A stretch of 64,000 nucleotides of DNA, taken from NCBI GenBank assembly GCA_965220855.1, contig CBDCQY010000001.1, positions 744,001 to 808,000 on the forward strand. Direction: 5' to 3'. A model generated the notes under the pieces. It was not told where the DNA came from, made no database searches, and worked only from the letters and a program-made list of their open reading frames with translations. This stretch comes from Bin95 sp965220855. GTDB lineage: Bacteria > Pseudomonadota > Alphaproteobacteria > Bin95. Position numbers and translations under genes: made by a program. This document shows positions 54,800-63,300 of this stretch, piece after piece (position 1 is the first letter of the stretch; each line of letters starts with the position of its first letter).

Positions 54800-56143
54800 A
54801 TGCGTTCGGTATTTGCGGGCCTTGCGGCCCTTGTCGCGCTGGCGGCCTCGCCCGCCCAGGCGGCCGTCGAAGGCGAGATCGCCTTCGTTTTCAACACCTT
54901 CTCGTTCCTCGTGCACGGCTTCCTGGTCATGCTGATGGCCGCCGGCTTCGCGATGCTGGAATCGGGCCTGGTGCGCGCGCGGAACACCGCCGCGATCTGC
55001 CTGAAGAACATCGCGCTCTACTCGCTCGCCGGCATTGCGTTCTACATCCTCGGCTACGCCGTGATGTACACGGATGTCGATGGCGGCTGGATCGGCTCGT
55101 TCAGCTTCTTCTACAACCCCTCCGAGGCCGAGCTCGCGCTGCTCAACGCCGAAGAGGCGACCCCCGAACAGGTGGCGGCGGTCGTCGAGGGCGGCTATTC
55201 GGTCATGTCGGACTGGTTCTTCCAGATGGTGTTCGTCGCGACCGCCGCCTCGATCGTGTCGGGCACGCTGGCGGAGCGCATCCGGGTGTTCCCGTTCCTG
55301 CTGTTCACCCTGCTGCTGGCGGCGCTGATCTATCCGATCCAGGCGTCCTGGGTCTGGGGCGGCGGCTGGCTCGCCGAGATGGGCTTCAGCGATTTCGCCG
55401 GCTCCACCCTGGTGCATTCCGCCGGCGGCTGGGCGGCGCTCGCAGGCGCCATCGTGCTCGGCGCGCGCAAGGGCAAATACGGCCCCGACGGCAAGGTGAC
55501 GCCGATGCCCGGCGCCAATCTGCCGCTGGCGACGCTCGGAACCTTCATCCTGTGGTTCGGTTGGTTCGGCTTCAATGGCGGCTCGCAGCTGGCGCTGGGT
55601 TCTGCCCTGGACGCGGTGGCGATCTCCATCGTCTATGTGAACACCAATCTGGCCGCCGCCGCCGGCGTGCTGGTCGCGATGGCGGCGAGCTACGCCATCT
55701 ATCGCAAGATCGACCTCACGCTCGCGCTCAATGGCGCGATCGCGGGCCTGGTGTCGATCACCGCCGGACCCGACCTGCAGAACCATGTTCTGGCGCTTGT
55801 CGTGGGCGGCGTCGGCGGCCTGCTGGTCGTGCTCGCGGTGCCGGTGCTCGACCGGCTGAAGATCGACGATGTGGTCGGCGCCATTCCGGCCCATCTGGTC
55901 GCCGGCGTCTGGGGCACGCTCGCGGTCGGCATTGTCGGCGGCGGCGATTTCAAGGTCCAGCTGCTGGGCGTCTTGGCGATCGGCGCCTTCGTCTTCACCC
56001 TGTCCTTCCTGGTCTGGCATGGGCTGAAGGCGGTCGTCGGCCTCAGGATCGCCGACGAGGCCGAGGATGACGGGCTCGACAAGTCCGAGCTCGGCATGGA
56101 GGCCTATCCGGAGTTCGGCCGGGGCTCCGCGCCGCACTTCTAG
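54800..56143 (+). CDS. amtB: Ammonium transporter AmtB
   Basis: A 447-residue Amt/Mep/Rh channel with a cleaved signal-like N-terminus (about 1-21) and 11 membrane helices. The paired pore histidines are His206 (STLVHSAGGW) and His365 (IPAHLVAGVWG). The MLESGLVRARNTAAICLKN and WFGWFGFNGGSQ segments are diagnostic. A periplasmic loop insert of about 30 residues near 100-135 (SEAELALLNAEEATPEQ) is acidic and longer than in E. coli. AAGGAGG precedes the ATG. It is co-transcribed with the PII gene, which gates it when nitrogen is plentiful. Confidence 0.97.
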   Translation: MRSVFAGLAALVALAASPAQAAVEGEIAFVFNTFSFLVHGFLVMLMAAGFAMLESGLVRARNTAAICLKNIALYSLAGIAFYILGYAVMYTDVDGGWIGSFSFFYNPSEAELALLNAEEATPEQVAAVVEGGYSVMSDWFFQMVFVATAASIVSGTLAERIRVFPFLLFTLLLAALIYPIQASWVWGGGWLAEMGFSDFAGSTLVHSAGGWAALAGAIVLGARKGKYGPDGKVTPMPGANLPLATLGTFILWFGWFGFNGGSQLALGSALDAVAISIVYVNTNLAAAAGVLVAMAASYAIYRKIDLTLALNGAIAGLVSITAGPDLQNHVLALVVGGVGGLLVVLAVPVLDRLKIDDVVGAIPAHLVAGVWGTLAVGIVGGGDFKVQLLGVLAIGAFVFTLSFLVWHGLKAVVGLRIADEAEDDGLDKSELGMEAYPEFGRGSAPHF

Positions 56144-56168
56144 GCGGCCTCTCCCTTCGCGCCGGCGG

Positions 56169-56194
56169 GCGCGCGGCGCAAATGCGCTGCGCGC
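56169..56194 (+). terminator. Hairpin after amtB
   Basis: GC-rich arms at 56169-56180 and 56183-56194 pair in 11 of 12 positions around a two-base loop, 26 bases after the amtB stop. No T-run follows. It may end the glnK-amtB transcript or be incidental; the ABC gene downstream starts at 56258. Confidence 0.45.
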
Positions 56195-56257
56195 CCATGG
56201 CGTCGAAGGGAAATGCGGGCTACCGTCCGGGGCATTCGCTGCAGGAAGCTGCCTCGG

Positions 56258-57775
56258 ATGTCGGACGGAGACGCTCTTCTGGAGGCGCGCGGCGTCGTCA
56301 AGCGCTTCGGCGCGCTGGTGGCGAACGACGCCATCGACCTCGAGGTCCGCGCCGGCGAAATCCACGCCTTGCTCGGCGAGAACGGCGCCGGCAAATCGAC
56401 CCTGGTCAAGATCCTTTACGGCTCCTTGCAGGCGGACGCCGGCGCGATCCGCTGGCGGGGCCGCCCGCACGCCCCCGGCAACCCGGCCGAGGCGCGCGCG
56501 CTCGGCATCGGCATGGTGTTCCAGCATTTCTCGCTGTTCGAGGGGCTGACCGTGGCCGAGAACATCGCGCTGGCGCTGCCGCCGGACGCGGCCGGGGCCG
56601 GGCTCGCCGCCGACATCCGGGCGGTGTCGGAGGCTTACGGCCTGCCGCTCGACCCCGAGGCGCGCGTCGCCGCGCTGCCCGTGGGCCTGCGCCAGCGCAT
56701 CGAAATCCTGCGCTGCCTGCTGCAACGCCCGCGCCTGCTGATCATGGACGAGCCGACCTCGGTGCTGACGCCGCAGGAGTCCGGGCGACTGTTCGACACG
56801 CTGCGCCGCCTGGCCGACGAGGGCTGCGCGGTGCTCTACATCACCCACCGGCTGGAGGAGGTGCGCCAGCTCTGCCATCGCGCCACCATCCTGCGCCGGG
56901 GCCGGGTGGCGGCGCGCGCCGACCCCGGAACCGCCGGAGTGGCGGAGCTCGCGCGCCTGATGGTGGGCGAGGGGGTGGAGGGCGCGGCGGCGCGCCCGGC
57001 CGCGGCGGCGGCCGGCCCGGTGCGCCTCGCGCTTCGCAGCCTCTCGCAGCCGGGCGAGGGGCCGTTCGGCGTCGCGCTCGACGACCTCTCGCTGGAGGTG
57101 CGCGGCGGCGAGATCGTCGGCGTCGCCGGCGTGGCGGGCAACGGCCAGGACGAGCTGTTCGCGGCGCTTTCCGGCGAGCGGCCGGCCTCGGAGGACGCCG
57201 CGATCGAGCTGGACGGCAGGCCCTGCGGCCGGGCCGGGCCGACGGCGCGCCGCCGGCTGGGCGCGGCCTTCATTCCCGAGGAGCGGCTCGGCCACGCCGC
57301 GATCCCCGAAATGCGGCTTTCCGAGAACGCGCTGCTGACGCGCCACGCCACCGACCGCGATCTGACGCGGCGCGGCCTGCTGCGGCCGGGCGGCGCGCGG
57401 CGTCTGGCCCGGCATGTCGCGGCGCGCTTCGATGTGCGCGCGTCCGGCGCCGATCCCCAGGCCGGGGCGCTCTCCGGCGGCAATCTGCAAAAGTTCGCGG
57501 TCGGGCGGGAGCTCGACCGGGAGCCGGGCGTGCTGGTGGTCAGCCAGCCGACCTGGGGCGTCGATGTCGGCGCGGCGGCGTCGATCCGGGGCGAACTCCG
57601 GGCGCTGGCCGGGCGCGGCGCCGCCGTGCTGGCGATCAGCCAGGACCTCGACGAAATCCTGGAGCTGTCGGACCGGATCGCGGTGATCTCGCGGGGCCGG
57701 CTCTCGCCGGCGCTGCCGGCGGCCGAGACCTCCCGGGAGGCCGTCGGCCTGCTGATGGGTGGGGCGGGCGGTTGA
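56258..57775 (+). CDS. ABC transporter ATP-binding protein, double-domain nucleoside/purine type
   Basis: A 505-residue protein with two ABC domains in tandem, as in RbsA/YufO/BmpB-type importers. Domain 1: Walker A GENGAGKST at 40-48, signature LPVGLRQRIE, Walker B LLIMDEPTSVLTP. Domain 2: degenerate Walker A GVAGNGQDE, signature LSGGNLQKFAVGREL, degenerate Walker B VVSQPTWGVD. The asymmetry is normal for this family. ATG 56258 is chosen over an upstream in-frame ATG (56213) of poor coding quality. The stop overlaps the permease start by one base. With the two permeases and BMP protein it forms one importer, probably for purines. Confidence 0.93.
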   Translation: MSDGDALLEARGVVKRFGALVANDAIDLEVRAGEIHALLGENGAGKSTLVKILYGSLQADAGAIRWRGRPHAPGNPAEARALGIGMVFQHFSLFEGLTVAENIALALPPDAAGAGLAADIRAVSEAYGLPLDPEARVAALPVGLRQRIEILRCLLQRPRLLIMDEPTSVLTPQESGRLFDTLRRLADEGCAVLYITHRLEEVRQLCHRATILRRGRVAARADPGTAGVAELARLMVGEGVEGAAARPAAAAAGPVRLALRSLSQPGEGPFGVALDDLSLEVRGGEIVGVAGVAGNGQDELFAALSGERPASEDAAIELDGRPCGRAGPTARRRLGAAFIPEERLGHAAIPEMRLSENALLTRHATDRDLTRRGLLRPGGARRLARHVAARFDVRASGADPQAGALSGGNLQKFAVGRELDREPGVLVVSQPTWGVDVGAAASIRGELRALAGRGAAVLAISQDLDEILELSDRIAVISRGRLSPALPAAETSREAVGLLMGGAGG

Positions 57776-58857
57776 TGCGCCTCGAACTGCGCCGCCGGCC
57801 GGAGGACTCGCGCCTCATGGTGTGGCTTGCGCCACTGCTGGCGCTCGGCCTCACGCTCCTGTTCGGCGCCGCCATGTTCGCCGCGCTCGGCCACGATCCC
57901 CTGCGCGGGCTTACAGTCTATTTCCTGGAGCCGCTGACCGACCCCTGGTCGCTGGAGGAGATCGTGGTCAAGGCGACGCCGCTGGCGCTGATCGGCGTCG
58001 GACTGGCGCTCGCCTTCCGCGCCAATGTCTGGAATATCGGCGCGGAGGGGCAATATACGCTGGGCGCGATCGCCGGCTCGATGCTGCCGGTCATGGCCCC
58101 CGACCTGCAGGGGCCGCTGCTGCTGCCGGCGATGCTGCTGCTGGGGGTGGTCGGCGGCATGGCCTGGGCGGCGCTGCCGGCCTTCTTCCGGGTCCGGTTC
58201 GGGGCCAGCGAGATTTTGACCTCGCTGATGCTGGTCTATGTCGCGCAATTGCTGCTGGACTGGCTGGTGCGCGGCCCCTGGCGCGACCCCGGCGGCTACA
58301 ATTTCCCGGAATCGCGGCTGTTCGAGGCGGTGGCGACGCTGCCGGCGCTGGCCGGCCGGGTGCATGGCGGCGCGCTGCTGGCCCTGCTGGCGGTGGCGGC
58401 GCTGGCGCTGCTTCTCGGGCGCACCCTCAAGGGCTTCGAGTTCCGGGTGGTGGGGGCGGCCCCGCGCGCGGCCGCCTTCGCCGGCTTCTCCGGGCCGCGC
58501 TCGGTGGTCCTCGCGCTGCTGATTTCCGGGGGGCTGGCGGGGCTCGCCGGAATCGCGGAAGTCTCCGGCACCATCGGCCAGCTGCATCCCTCGATTTCGC
58601 CGGGCTACGGCTTCACCGCGATCATCGCGGCCTTTCTGGGCCGGCTCAATCCGGTCGGGGTGCTGTTCGCGGCGCTGCTGCTGGCGCTCACCTATATCGG
58701 CGGCGAGGCGGCCCAGGTCGCGCTCGGCGTCTCGGACCGCATCGCCCGCGTCTTCCAGGGCGCGATCCTGATCTTCCTGCTCGGCGCGGATGTGCTGGTG
58801 CGCTACCGCCTCCATCTCGTCCGGAGCCGGACGGCCGGCCCGGAGGCCGCGTCATGA
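57775..58857 (+). CDS. ABC transporter permease 1 (BPD_transp_2 family)
   Basis: A 360-residue inner-membrane permease with about nine to ten helices. FRANVWNIGAEGQYTLGAIAGS and the EAA-like segment FGASEILTSLMLVYVAQLLLDWLV are typical of the first permease of BMP-dependent nucleoside importers. ATG 57775 shares a base with the ATPase stop; its stop overlaps the second permease by four bases. Confidence 0.92.
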   Translation: MRLELRRRPEDSRLMVWLAPLLALGLTLLFGAAMFAALGHDPLRGLTVYFLEPLTDPWSLEEIVVKATPLALIGVGLALAFRANVWNIGAEGQYTLGAIAGSMLPVMAPDLQGPLLLPAMLLLGVVGGMAWAALPAFFRVRFGASEILTSLMLVYVAQLLLDWLVRGPWRDPGGYNFPESRLFEAVATLPALAGRVHGGALLALLAVAALALLLGRTLKGFEFRVVGAAPRAAAFAGFSGPRSVVLALLISGGLAGLAGIAEVSGTIGQLHPSISPGYGFTAIIAAFLGRLNPVGVLFAALLLALTYIGGEAAQVALGVSDRIARVFQGAILIFLLGADVLVRYRLHLVRSRTAGPEAAS

Positions 58858-59774
58858 CCGGGCTGGAGGCGGTGCTGCTGACCATCGTCATGGCCGCGAC
58901 GCCGCTGCTGATCGCGGCGCTGGGCGAACTGGTGACCGAGCGCGCCGGCGTGCTCAATCTGGGCGTCGAGGGCATGATGATCCTGGGCGCGGTCACCGGC
59001 TTCGCCGGCGCGCAGCTCACCGGCTCGCCGCTGCTGGGCGCGCTGGCCGCCATGCTGGGCGGCATGGCGCTGGCGCTGCTGTTCGCCTTTCTGACGCTCC
59101 GGCTCGCGGCCAACCAGGTCGCCTCCGGCCTGGCGCTCACCCTGCTCGGCCTCGGCCTGTCGGGTGCGATCGGCGAATCCTTCGTCGGCCAGCCGGGGCT
59201 GAAGCTGGAGCGCATCGACATTCCGGTGTTGAGCGACCTGCCGCTGGTCGGCCCGGTGCTGTTCGGGCAGGATCCGCTGGTCTATCTGTCGATCGCATTG
59301 GCCTGGGGCGTGTCGCGCTTCCTGTTCCACAGCCGCGCCGGGCTTGCGCTCCGCGCCGTCGGCAACAATCCCGTCTCGGCGCACATGCTGGGCGCGCCGG
59401 TGATTCGCATCCGCGCGCTGGCGGTGCTGTTCGGCGGCGCGTGCTCGGGCCTGGCGGGCGGCTATCTGTCGCTCGCCTATACGCCGCAATGGGTGGAGGG
59501 CATGACCGCCGGGCGCGGCTGGATCGCGCTCGCGCTGGTGGTGTTCGCCAGCTGGATGCCCTCGCGCGCGCTCGCCGGGGCCTATCTGTTCGGCGGCGCG
59601 CTCATCCTCCAGTTTCACGCCCAGGCGGAGGGCCTGGCGCTGCCGCCGCAACTGCTCTCCGCGCTGCCTTATCTTGCGACCGTCGCCGCGCTGGTGCTAC
59701 TCTCGGGCGACCGGTGGACGGCGAGGAGCGACTCGCCGGCAAGTCTCGGAAAGGTGTTCGTCCCCGACCGGTAG
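58854..59774 (+). CDS. ABC transporter permease 2 (BPD_transp_2 family)
   Basis: A 306-residue permease with about eight helices. The N-terminal ELVTERAGVLNLGVEGMMILGA and central RAVGNNPVSAHMLGAPV are hallmarks of the shorter second permease in this importer class. It is coupled to permease 1 through ATGA. A 70-base gap containing a hairpin separates it from the substrate-binding protein gene. Confidence 0.92.
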   Translation: MTGLEAVLLTIVMAATPLLIAALGELVTERAGVLNLGVEGMMILGAVTGFAGAQLTGSPLLGALAAMLGGMALALLFAFLTLRLAANQVASGLALTLLGLGLSGAIGESFVGQPGLKLERIDIPVLSDLPLVGPVLFGQDPLVYLSIALAWGVSRFLFHSRAGLALRAVGNNPVSAHMLGAPVIRIRALAVLFGGACSGLAGGYLSLAYTPQWVEGMTAGRGWIALALVVFASWMPSRALAGAYLFGGALILQFHAQAEGLALPPQLLSALPYLATVAALVLLSGDRWTARSDSPASLGKVFVPDR

Positions 59775-59786
59775 GCGCCCGCCCCC

Positions 59787-59813
59787 GGACGGGAATGCGG
59801 AAACGGCCCGTCC
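59787..59813 (+). repeat. Inverted repeat ahead of the BMP gene
   Basis: GGACGGG (59787-59793) pairs with CCCGTCC (59807-59813) around a 13-base loop. Hairpins between permease and binding-protein genes often stabilise or attenuate mRNA so the binding protein is made in excess; that role is inferred. A GGAGAA ribosome site follows at 59831. Confidence 0.4.
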
Positions 59814-59844
59814 GCAAGGGGCCTCTCACTGGAGAACTCAAGCA

Positions 59845-60909
59845 ATGTTCAGAGCCGCCATCCTCGCCGCTTTCGCCATCGCGGCGGCGCTCGGCCCCGC
59901 CCGCGCCGCCGATCCCGTCAAGGCCGCCTTCGTCTATGTCGGCCCGATCGGCGATCATGGCTGGACCTATCAGCACGACCGCGGCCGCCTCGCGCTGGAA
60001 GAGGCCTTCGGCGACCGGGTGGAGACGCTCTATGTCGAGAATGTGGAGGAGGGGCCGGACGCCGAACGGGCGATCGAGCGCCTGGCGCGCGCCGGGGCGG
60101 ACATCGTCTTCACCACCTCCTTCGGCTTCATGAACCCGACATTGAAGGTCGCCGAGCGCTTTCCGGATGTGAAGTTCGAGCACGCCACCGGCTACAAGCG
60201 GGCCGACAATGTGGCGACATATTCGGCGCGCTTCTATGAGGGCCGCTATGTCATCGGGCGGATCGCCGCCCGCATGTCGAAATCGGGCGTGGCCGGCTAT
60301 GTCGCATCCTTCCCGATCCCGGAAGTGGTGCGCGGCATCAACGCCTTCCTGCTGGGCGCGCAATCGGTCGATCCCGACTTCAAGGTCAAGATCGTCTGGG
60401 TCAGCTCCTGGTTCGATCCCGGCAAGGAGGCCGACGCGGCCAAGGCGCTGATCGACCAGGGCGCCGACATCCTGGCCCAGCACACCGACAGCCCGGCCCC
60501 GATCCAGATCGCCGGCGAGCGCGGCGTGCACGGCTTCGGCCAGGCCTCGAACATGGAGGCCTTCGCGCCCGCCGCCCACTACACCGCGATCGTCAACAAC
60601 TGGAGCGCCTACTACATCGCCCGGATGCAGGCGCTGCTGGACGGCAAGTGGGAATCCGGAGATGTCTGGGGCGGCTTCGGCGCCGACATGGTCATGATGG
60701 CGCCCTTCACCGACATGCCGCCGGAGGTCGTCGCCGAGGCCGAGGAGCTGGTGGAGCGGATCCGCTCCGGCGCCTTCCACCCCTTCACCGGACCGATCTA
60801 CGACCAGAGCGGCGCCTTGCGCATCGCCGAGGGCGAGCGCGCCGACGACGGCGCGCTGCTCGGCATGGACTGGTATGTGAAGGGCATTGACGACCGGCTG
60901 CCCCAATAG
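59845..60909 (+). CDS. BMP-family ABC transporter substrate-binding protein
   Basis: A 354-residue periplasmic binding protein. Residues 1-21 form a signal peptide cleaved after ARA; there is no lipobox cysteine, so it is a free periplasmic protein, not a lipoprotein. The mature start KAAFVYVGPIGDHGWTYQHDRG is the BMP/PnrA family signature, and GADIVFTTSFGFMNP, ARFYEGRYVIGRIAA and GADILAQHTDSPAP follow. PnrA-type proteins bind purine nucleosides or bases. The guanine deaminase gene overlapping its 3' end supports a purine ligand. Confidence 0.93.
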   Translation: MFRAAILAAFAIAAALGPARAADPVKAAFVYVGPIGDHGWTYQHDRGRLALEEAFGDRVETLYVENVEEGPDAERAIERLARAGADIVFTTSFGFMNPTLKVAERFPDVKFEHATGYKRADNVATYSARFYEGRYVIGRIAARMSKSGVAGYVASFPIPEVVRGINAFLLGAQSVDPDFKVKIVWVSSWFDPGKEADAAKALIDQGADILAQHTDSPAPIQIAGERGVHGFGQASNMEAFAPAAHYTAIVNNWSAYYIARMQALLDGKWESGDVWGGFGADMVMMAPFTDMPPEVVAEAEELVERIRSGAFHPFTGPIYDQSGALRIAEGERADDGALLGMDWYVKGIDDRLPQ

Positions 60910-62218
60910 CGGGGCGGCGGGCGGCGCGGAGCTCGTCCTCCGCGGCCGCCTGATCGACTTCAGCGACGATCCGGCGGTGGCGGGCGCCGCCGCCGTCCGC
61001 GACATTCCGCAGGGCGCGCTGGCGCTCGCCGGCGGGCGCATCGCCTGGGCCGGCCCCGCCGACCGCCTGCCGCCGGCCTGGGCCAGCCTGCCGGGCGCGG
61101 ACTATGGCGACTGCCTGCTGCTGCCGGGCTTCGTCGATCCGCATATCCATTTCCCGCAATATCGCATGGTGGCGGCCGGCGGGGCCGGGCTGCTCGACTG
61201 GCTCGACCGCTTCGCCTTTCCCGAAGAGCGGCGCTACGCCGACCCCGACCATGCCGGGCGGGCGGCTGAGCGCTTTCTCGACCTCCTGCTCGCGCATGGC
61301 GCCACCTCCGCGCTGGTGTTCTCGACCGTGCATGAGGAGGCGGCCGAGCGGCTGTTCGCCGCCGCCGAGGCGCGCGGCATGGCGCTCGCCGCCGGCAAGA
61401 CGCTGATGGACCGCAACGCGCCGGCCGCGCTCCGCGACGACGCCCGCGCCGGGCTGGAGGCGAGCGAGCGGCTCGCCGCCCGCTGGCACGGCCGGGGCCG
61501 GCTGCGCTATGCGCTCTCGCCGCGCTTCGCCATCACCTCCAGCCCGGAGCAGCTGGCCGCCGCCGGCGACTTCCTCAAGCGCCGGCCGGACGCGCTGATG
61601 CAGACCCATCTCTCCGAGACGCCGGCCGAGATCGCGGAAGTCCGCCGGCTCTTCCCCGACTGCCGCGACTATACGGATGTCTATGACCGCTTCGGCCTGC
61701 TCGGGGCCACGAGCCTGTTCGCGCATGGCGTGCATCTCTCGGAGCGCGAGCGCGCGCGGCTCGCCGAGGCCGGCTCGACCGTGGTGCATTGCCCGACCTC
61801 CAACGCCTTTCTCGGCTCCGGCGTCTTCGACATCGGTCCCTATGACGGCGGGGCCGGGCCGCGCCTGGCGGTGGCGACCGACATCGGCGGCGGCTCCAGC
61901 TACTCCTTGCCGGCGACGCTTGGCGCGGCCTATTGCGCGGCGCAGCTTCGCGGCCGCCGGCTCCAGCCGGAGCGCGCCTTCTATCTGGCGACGCTCGGCA
62001 ACGCCCGCGCGCTCGGGCTGGAGGGAGAGATCGGGCGGCTCGCGCCCGGCCATTACGCCGATATCGTCGCGCTCGACGCCCGCGCCACGCCGCTCCTGGC
62101 CGAGCGCGCCGCGCTCAGCGAGACGCTGGCCGACACGCTGCTGGCGCTGATGATGCTGGGCGACGACCGCATCGTGCGCGCCACCTGGGTCGCCGGCAGG
62201 CGGCTCCATCCCTCATAG
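60887..62218 (+). CDS. guaD: Guanine deaminase
   Basis: Hydrolyses guanine to xanthine and ammonia. A 443-residue amidohydrolase with zinc ligands in PGFVDPHIHFPQY (His86, His88), then THLSETPAEI, LFAHGVHLSERE and VATDIGGGSSYSL (Asp), all matching guanine deaminase. The only plausible start is TTG 60887, overlapping the BMP gene by 23 bases, so translation is probably coupled. It links uptake by the upstream importer to purine catabolism. Its 3' end overlaps a convergent gene by six bases. Confidence 0.92.
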   Translation: MTTGCPNSGAAGGAELVLRGRLIDFSDDPAVAGAAAVRDIPQGALALAGGRIAWAGPADRLPPAWASLPGADYGDCLLLPGFVDPHIHFPQYRMVAAGGAGLLDWLDRFAFPEERRYADPDHAGRAAERFLDLLLAHGATSALVFSTVHEEAAERLFAAAEARGMALAAGKTLMDRNAPAALRDDARAGLEASERLAARWHGRGRLRYALSPRFAITSSPEQLAAAGDFLKRRPDALMQTHLSETPAEIAEVRRLFPDCRDYTDVYDRFGLLGATSLFAHGVHLSERERARLAEAGSTVVHCPTSNAFLGSGVFDIGPYDGGAGPRLAVATDIGGGSSYSLPATLGAAYCAAQLRGRRLQPERAFYLATLGNARALGLEGEIGRLAPGHYADIVALDARATPLLAERAALSETLADTLLALMMLGDDRIVRATWVAGRRLHPS

Positions 62219-62869
62219 GTCCGGCCCGTCGCCGCTGAGCGCGCGCGCGAGCGCCGGCGCGTCCAGCCGGCGGCGCAGCTGGTCGCGCACATCGCGCCAG
62301 CGGAAGCGGATCGAGTTGGTCACGATCTCGCGGTCGAGCGCCTTGTATTCGTCGATCACCGGGGCGAAGCGGATCAGGTCGGCCTCGCTGCCGGCGAAGG
62401 CGCGCCGGCCCTCCGCCGCCCAGGCCCAGTCCATCGCCGCGATGCGCCGGTCGAAGCGCGCGACCGCCTCCTCCGCGTCGGGCGCGTCGGCCTCGACCCC
62501 GGCGAGGCCCCGCTCCAGCGCCCGGCGGAAGCAGCGCCGCGCCAGCGCCGCCGCGCCGCCCGGCGGCAGGGCGCCGTCGCGCTCCGCCAGCGCTGCGGCG
62601 AACACGGCCAGATCGGCGATGCAGGAGACAAAGAGTCGCGCCGCCGCCAGCCGGATCGACTGCGAGAACAGGTCGTCCTCGAAATAGCGACGATAGCTGG
62701 TGCCCATGCGCGCCTTCAGATAGCCGTAGAGGGCCGTCTGGGCCACATAGGAGGCTCGCGTCTGCACGAATTCCGCGAGCGCGTCCGGCGTGTCCAGCGG
62801 GCTGCGGTCGAAGCGCAGGCCGAAGCGGCCAAGCAGCGCCTGGAGGCGAAAAGCGCGTTTATGAAGCAT
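62213..62869 (-). CDS. Hypothetical helical protein
   Basis: A 218-residue protein that I do not recognise. Composition is Arg/Ala-rich and almost wholly alpha-helical; it is acidic-basic mixed, with one Cys and a moderately hydrophobic helix (RLFVSCIADLAVFAAALAE, about 78-96) that is more likely buried than membrane-spanning. The pattern FVQTRASYVAQTALYGYLKARMGTSYRRYFED looks conserved. It is divergent from the DUF4212-SSS symporter genes with a 157-base shared region, so it could be regulated with them. Codon use matches its neighbours. Confidence 0.7.
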   Translation of the reverse strand: MLHKRAFRLQALLGRFGLRFDRSPLDTPDALAEFVQTRASYVAQTALYGYLKARMGTSYRRYFEDDLFSQSIRLAAARLFVSCIADLAVFAAALAERDGALPPGGAAALARRCFRRALERGLAGVEADAPDAEEAVARFDRRIAAMDWAWAAEGRRAFAGSEADLIRFAPVIDEYKALDREIVTNSIRFRWRDVRDQLRRRLDAPALARALSGDGPDL

Positions 62870-62890
62870 TCATGTGAATTTCCGGGTTCA

Positions 62891-62911
62891 ATCGCAAAAG
62901 AAACGCGATTA
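62891..62911. promoter_or_regulatory. Inverted repeat in the divergent region before the symporter genes
   Basis: AATCGC (62891-62896) and GCGATT (62906-62911) flank nine A-rich bases in an A/T-richer patch of the 62870-63026 gap. A second half-symmetric ATTCATGTGAAT lies at about 62868-62880, next to the start of the minus-strand gene. These are candidate operators. GAGGGGAGAG at 63013-63022 is the ribosome site of the DUF4212 gene. Confidence 0.4.
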
Positions 62912-63026
62912 TAAGCCAGCCTGCCGTCGTATGGCAGCCCCGAACCGGCGCCTCGCTGGCGGGGCGTCGACCAGCAGGAAAGGGATCCGCGGCGGCCCAG
63001 CCAAAAAAAACAGAGGGGAGAGAAGT

Positions 63027-63290
63027 ATGCCGGAAGCAAATTCCGAATCCCGGCAAGCCCACTGGAGCAAGACGGCGAGGTTGACCTACATCATCCTCGC
63101 CCTCTGGTTCCTGTTCGGCTTCGTGGTGCCGTGGTTCGCCAAGGAACTGGACGCTGCGTCCTTCCTCGGCTTCCCGCTCGGCTACTACTTCATCGTGCAA
63201 GGCTCGCTGTTCGCCTTCGTCGTGCTGATCGTTGTCCACAACCTCTTCCAGGACAGCATCGACGAAGAGTATGGCGTGAGCGACGAGTGA
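63027..63290 (+). CDS. DUF4212 small subunit of a sodium:solute symporter
   Basis: An 87-residue protein with two membrane helices (about 17-38 and 49-71) and polar ends, matching the DUF4212 family: WSKTARLTYIILALWFLFGFVVPWFA then FLGFPLGYYFIVQGSLFAFVVLIV. These subunits are encoded just ahead of SSS-family permeases for acetate/propionate-like substrates, as here. The ATG follows a strong GAGGGGAG site and the permease starts ten bases after the stop. Confidence 0.92.
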   Translation: MPEANSESRQAHWSKTARLTYIILALWFLFGFVVPWFAKELDAASFLGFPLGYYFIVQGSLFAFVVLIVVHNLFQDSIDEEYGVSDE

Positions 63291-63300
63291 GGAGGCGGCC

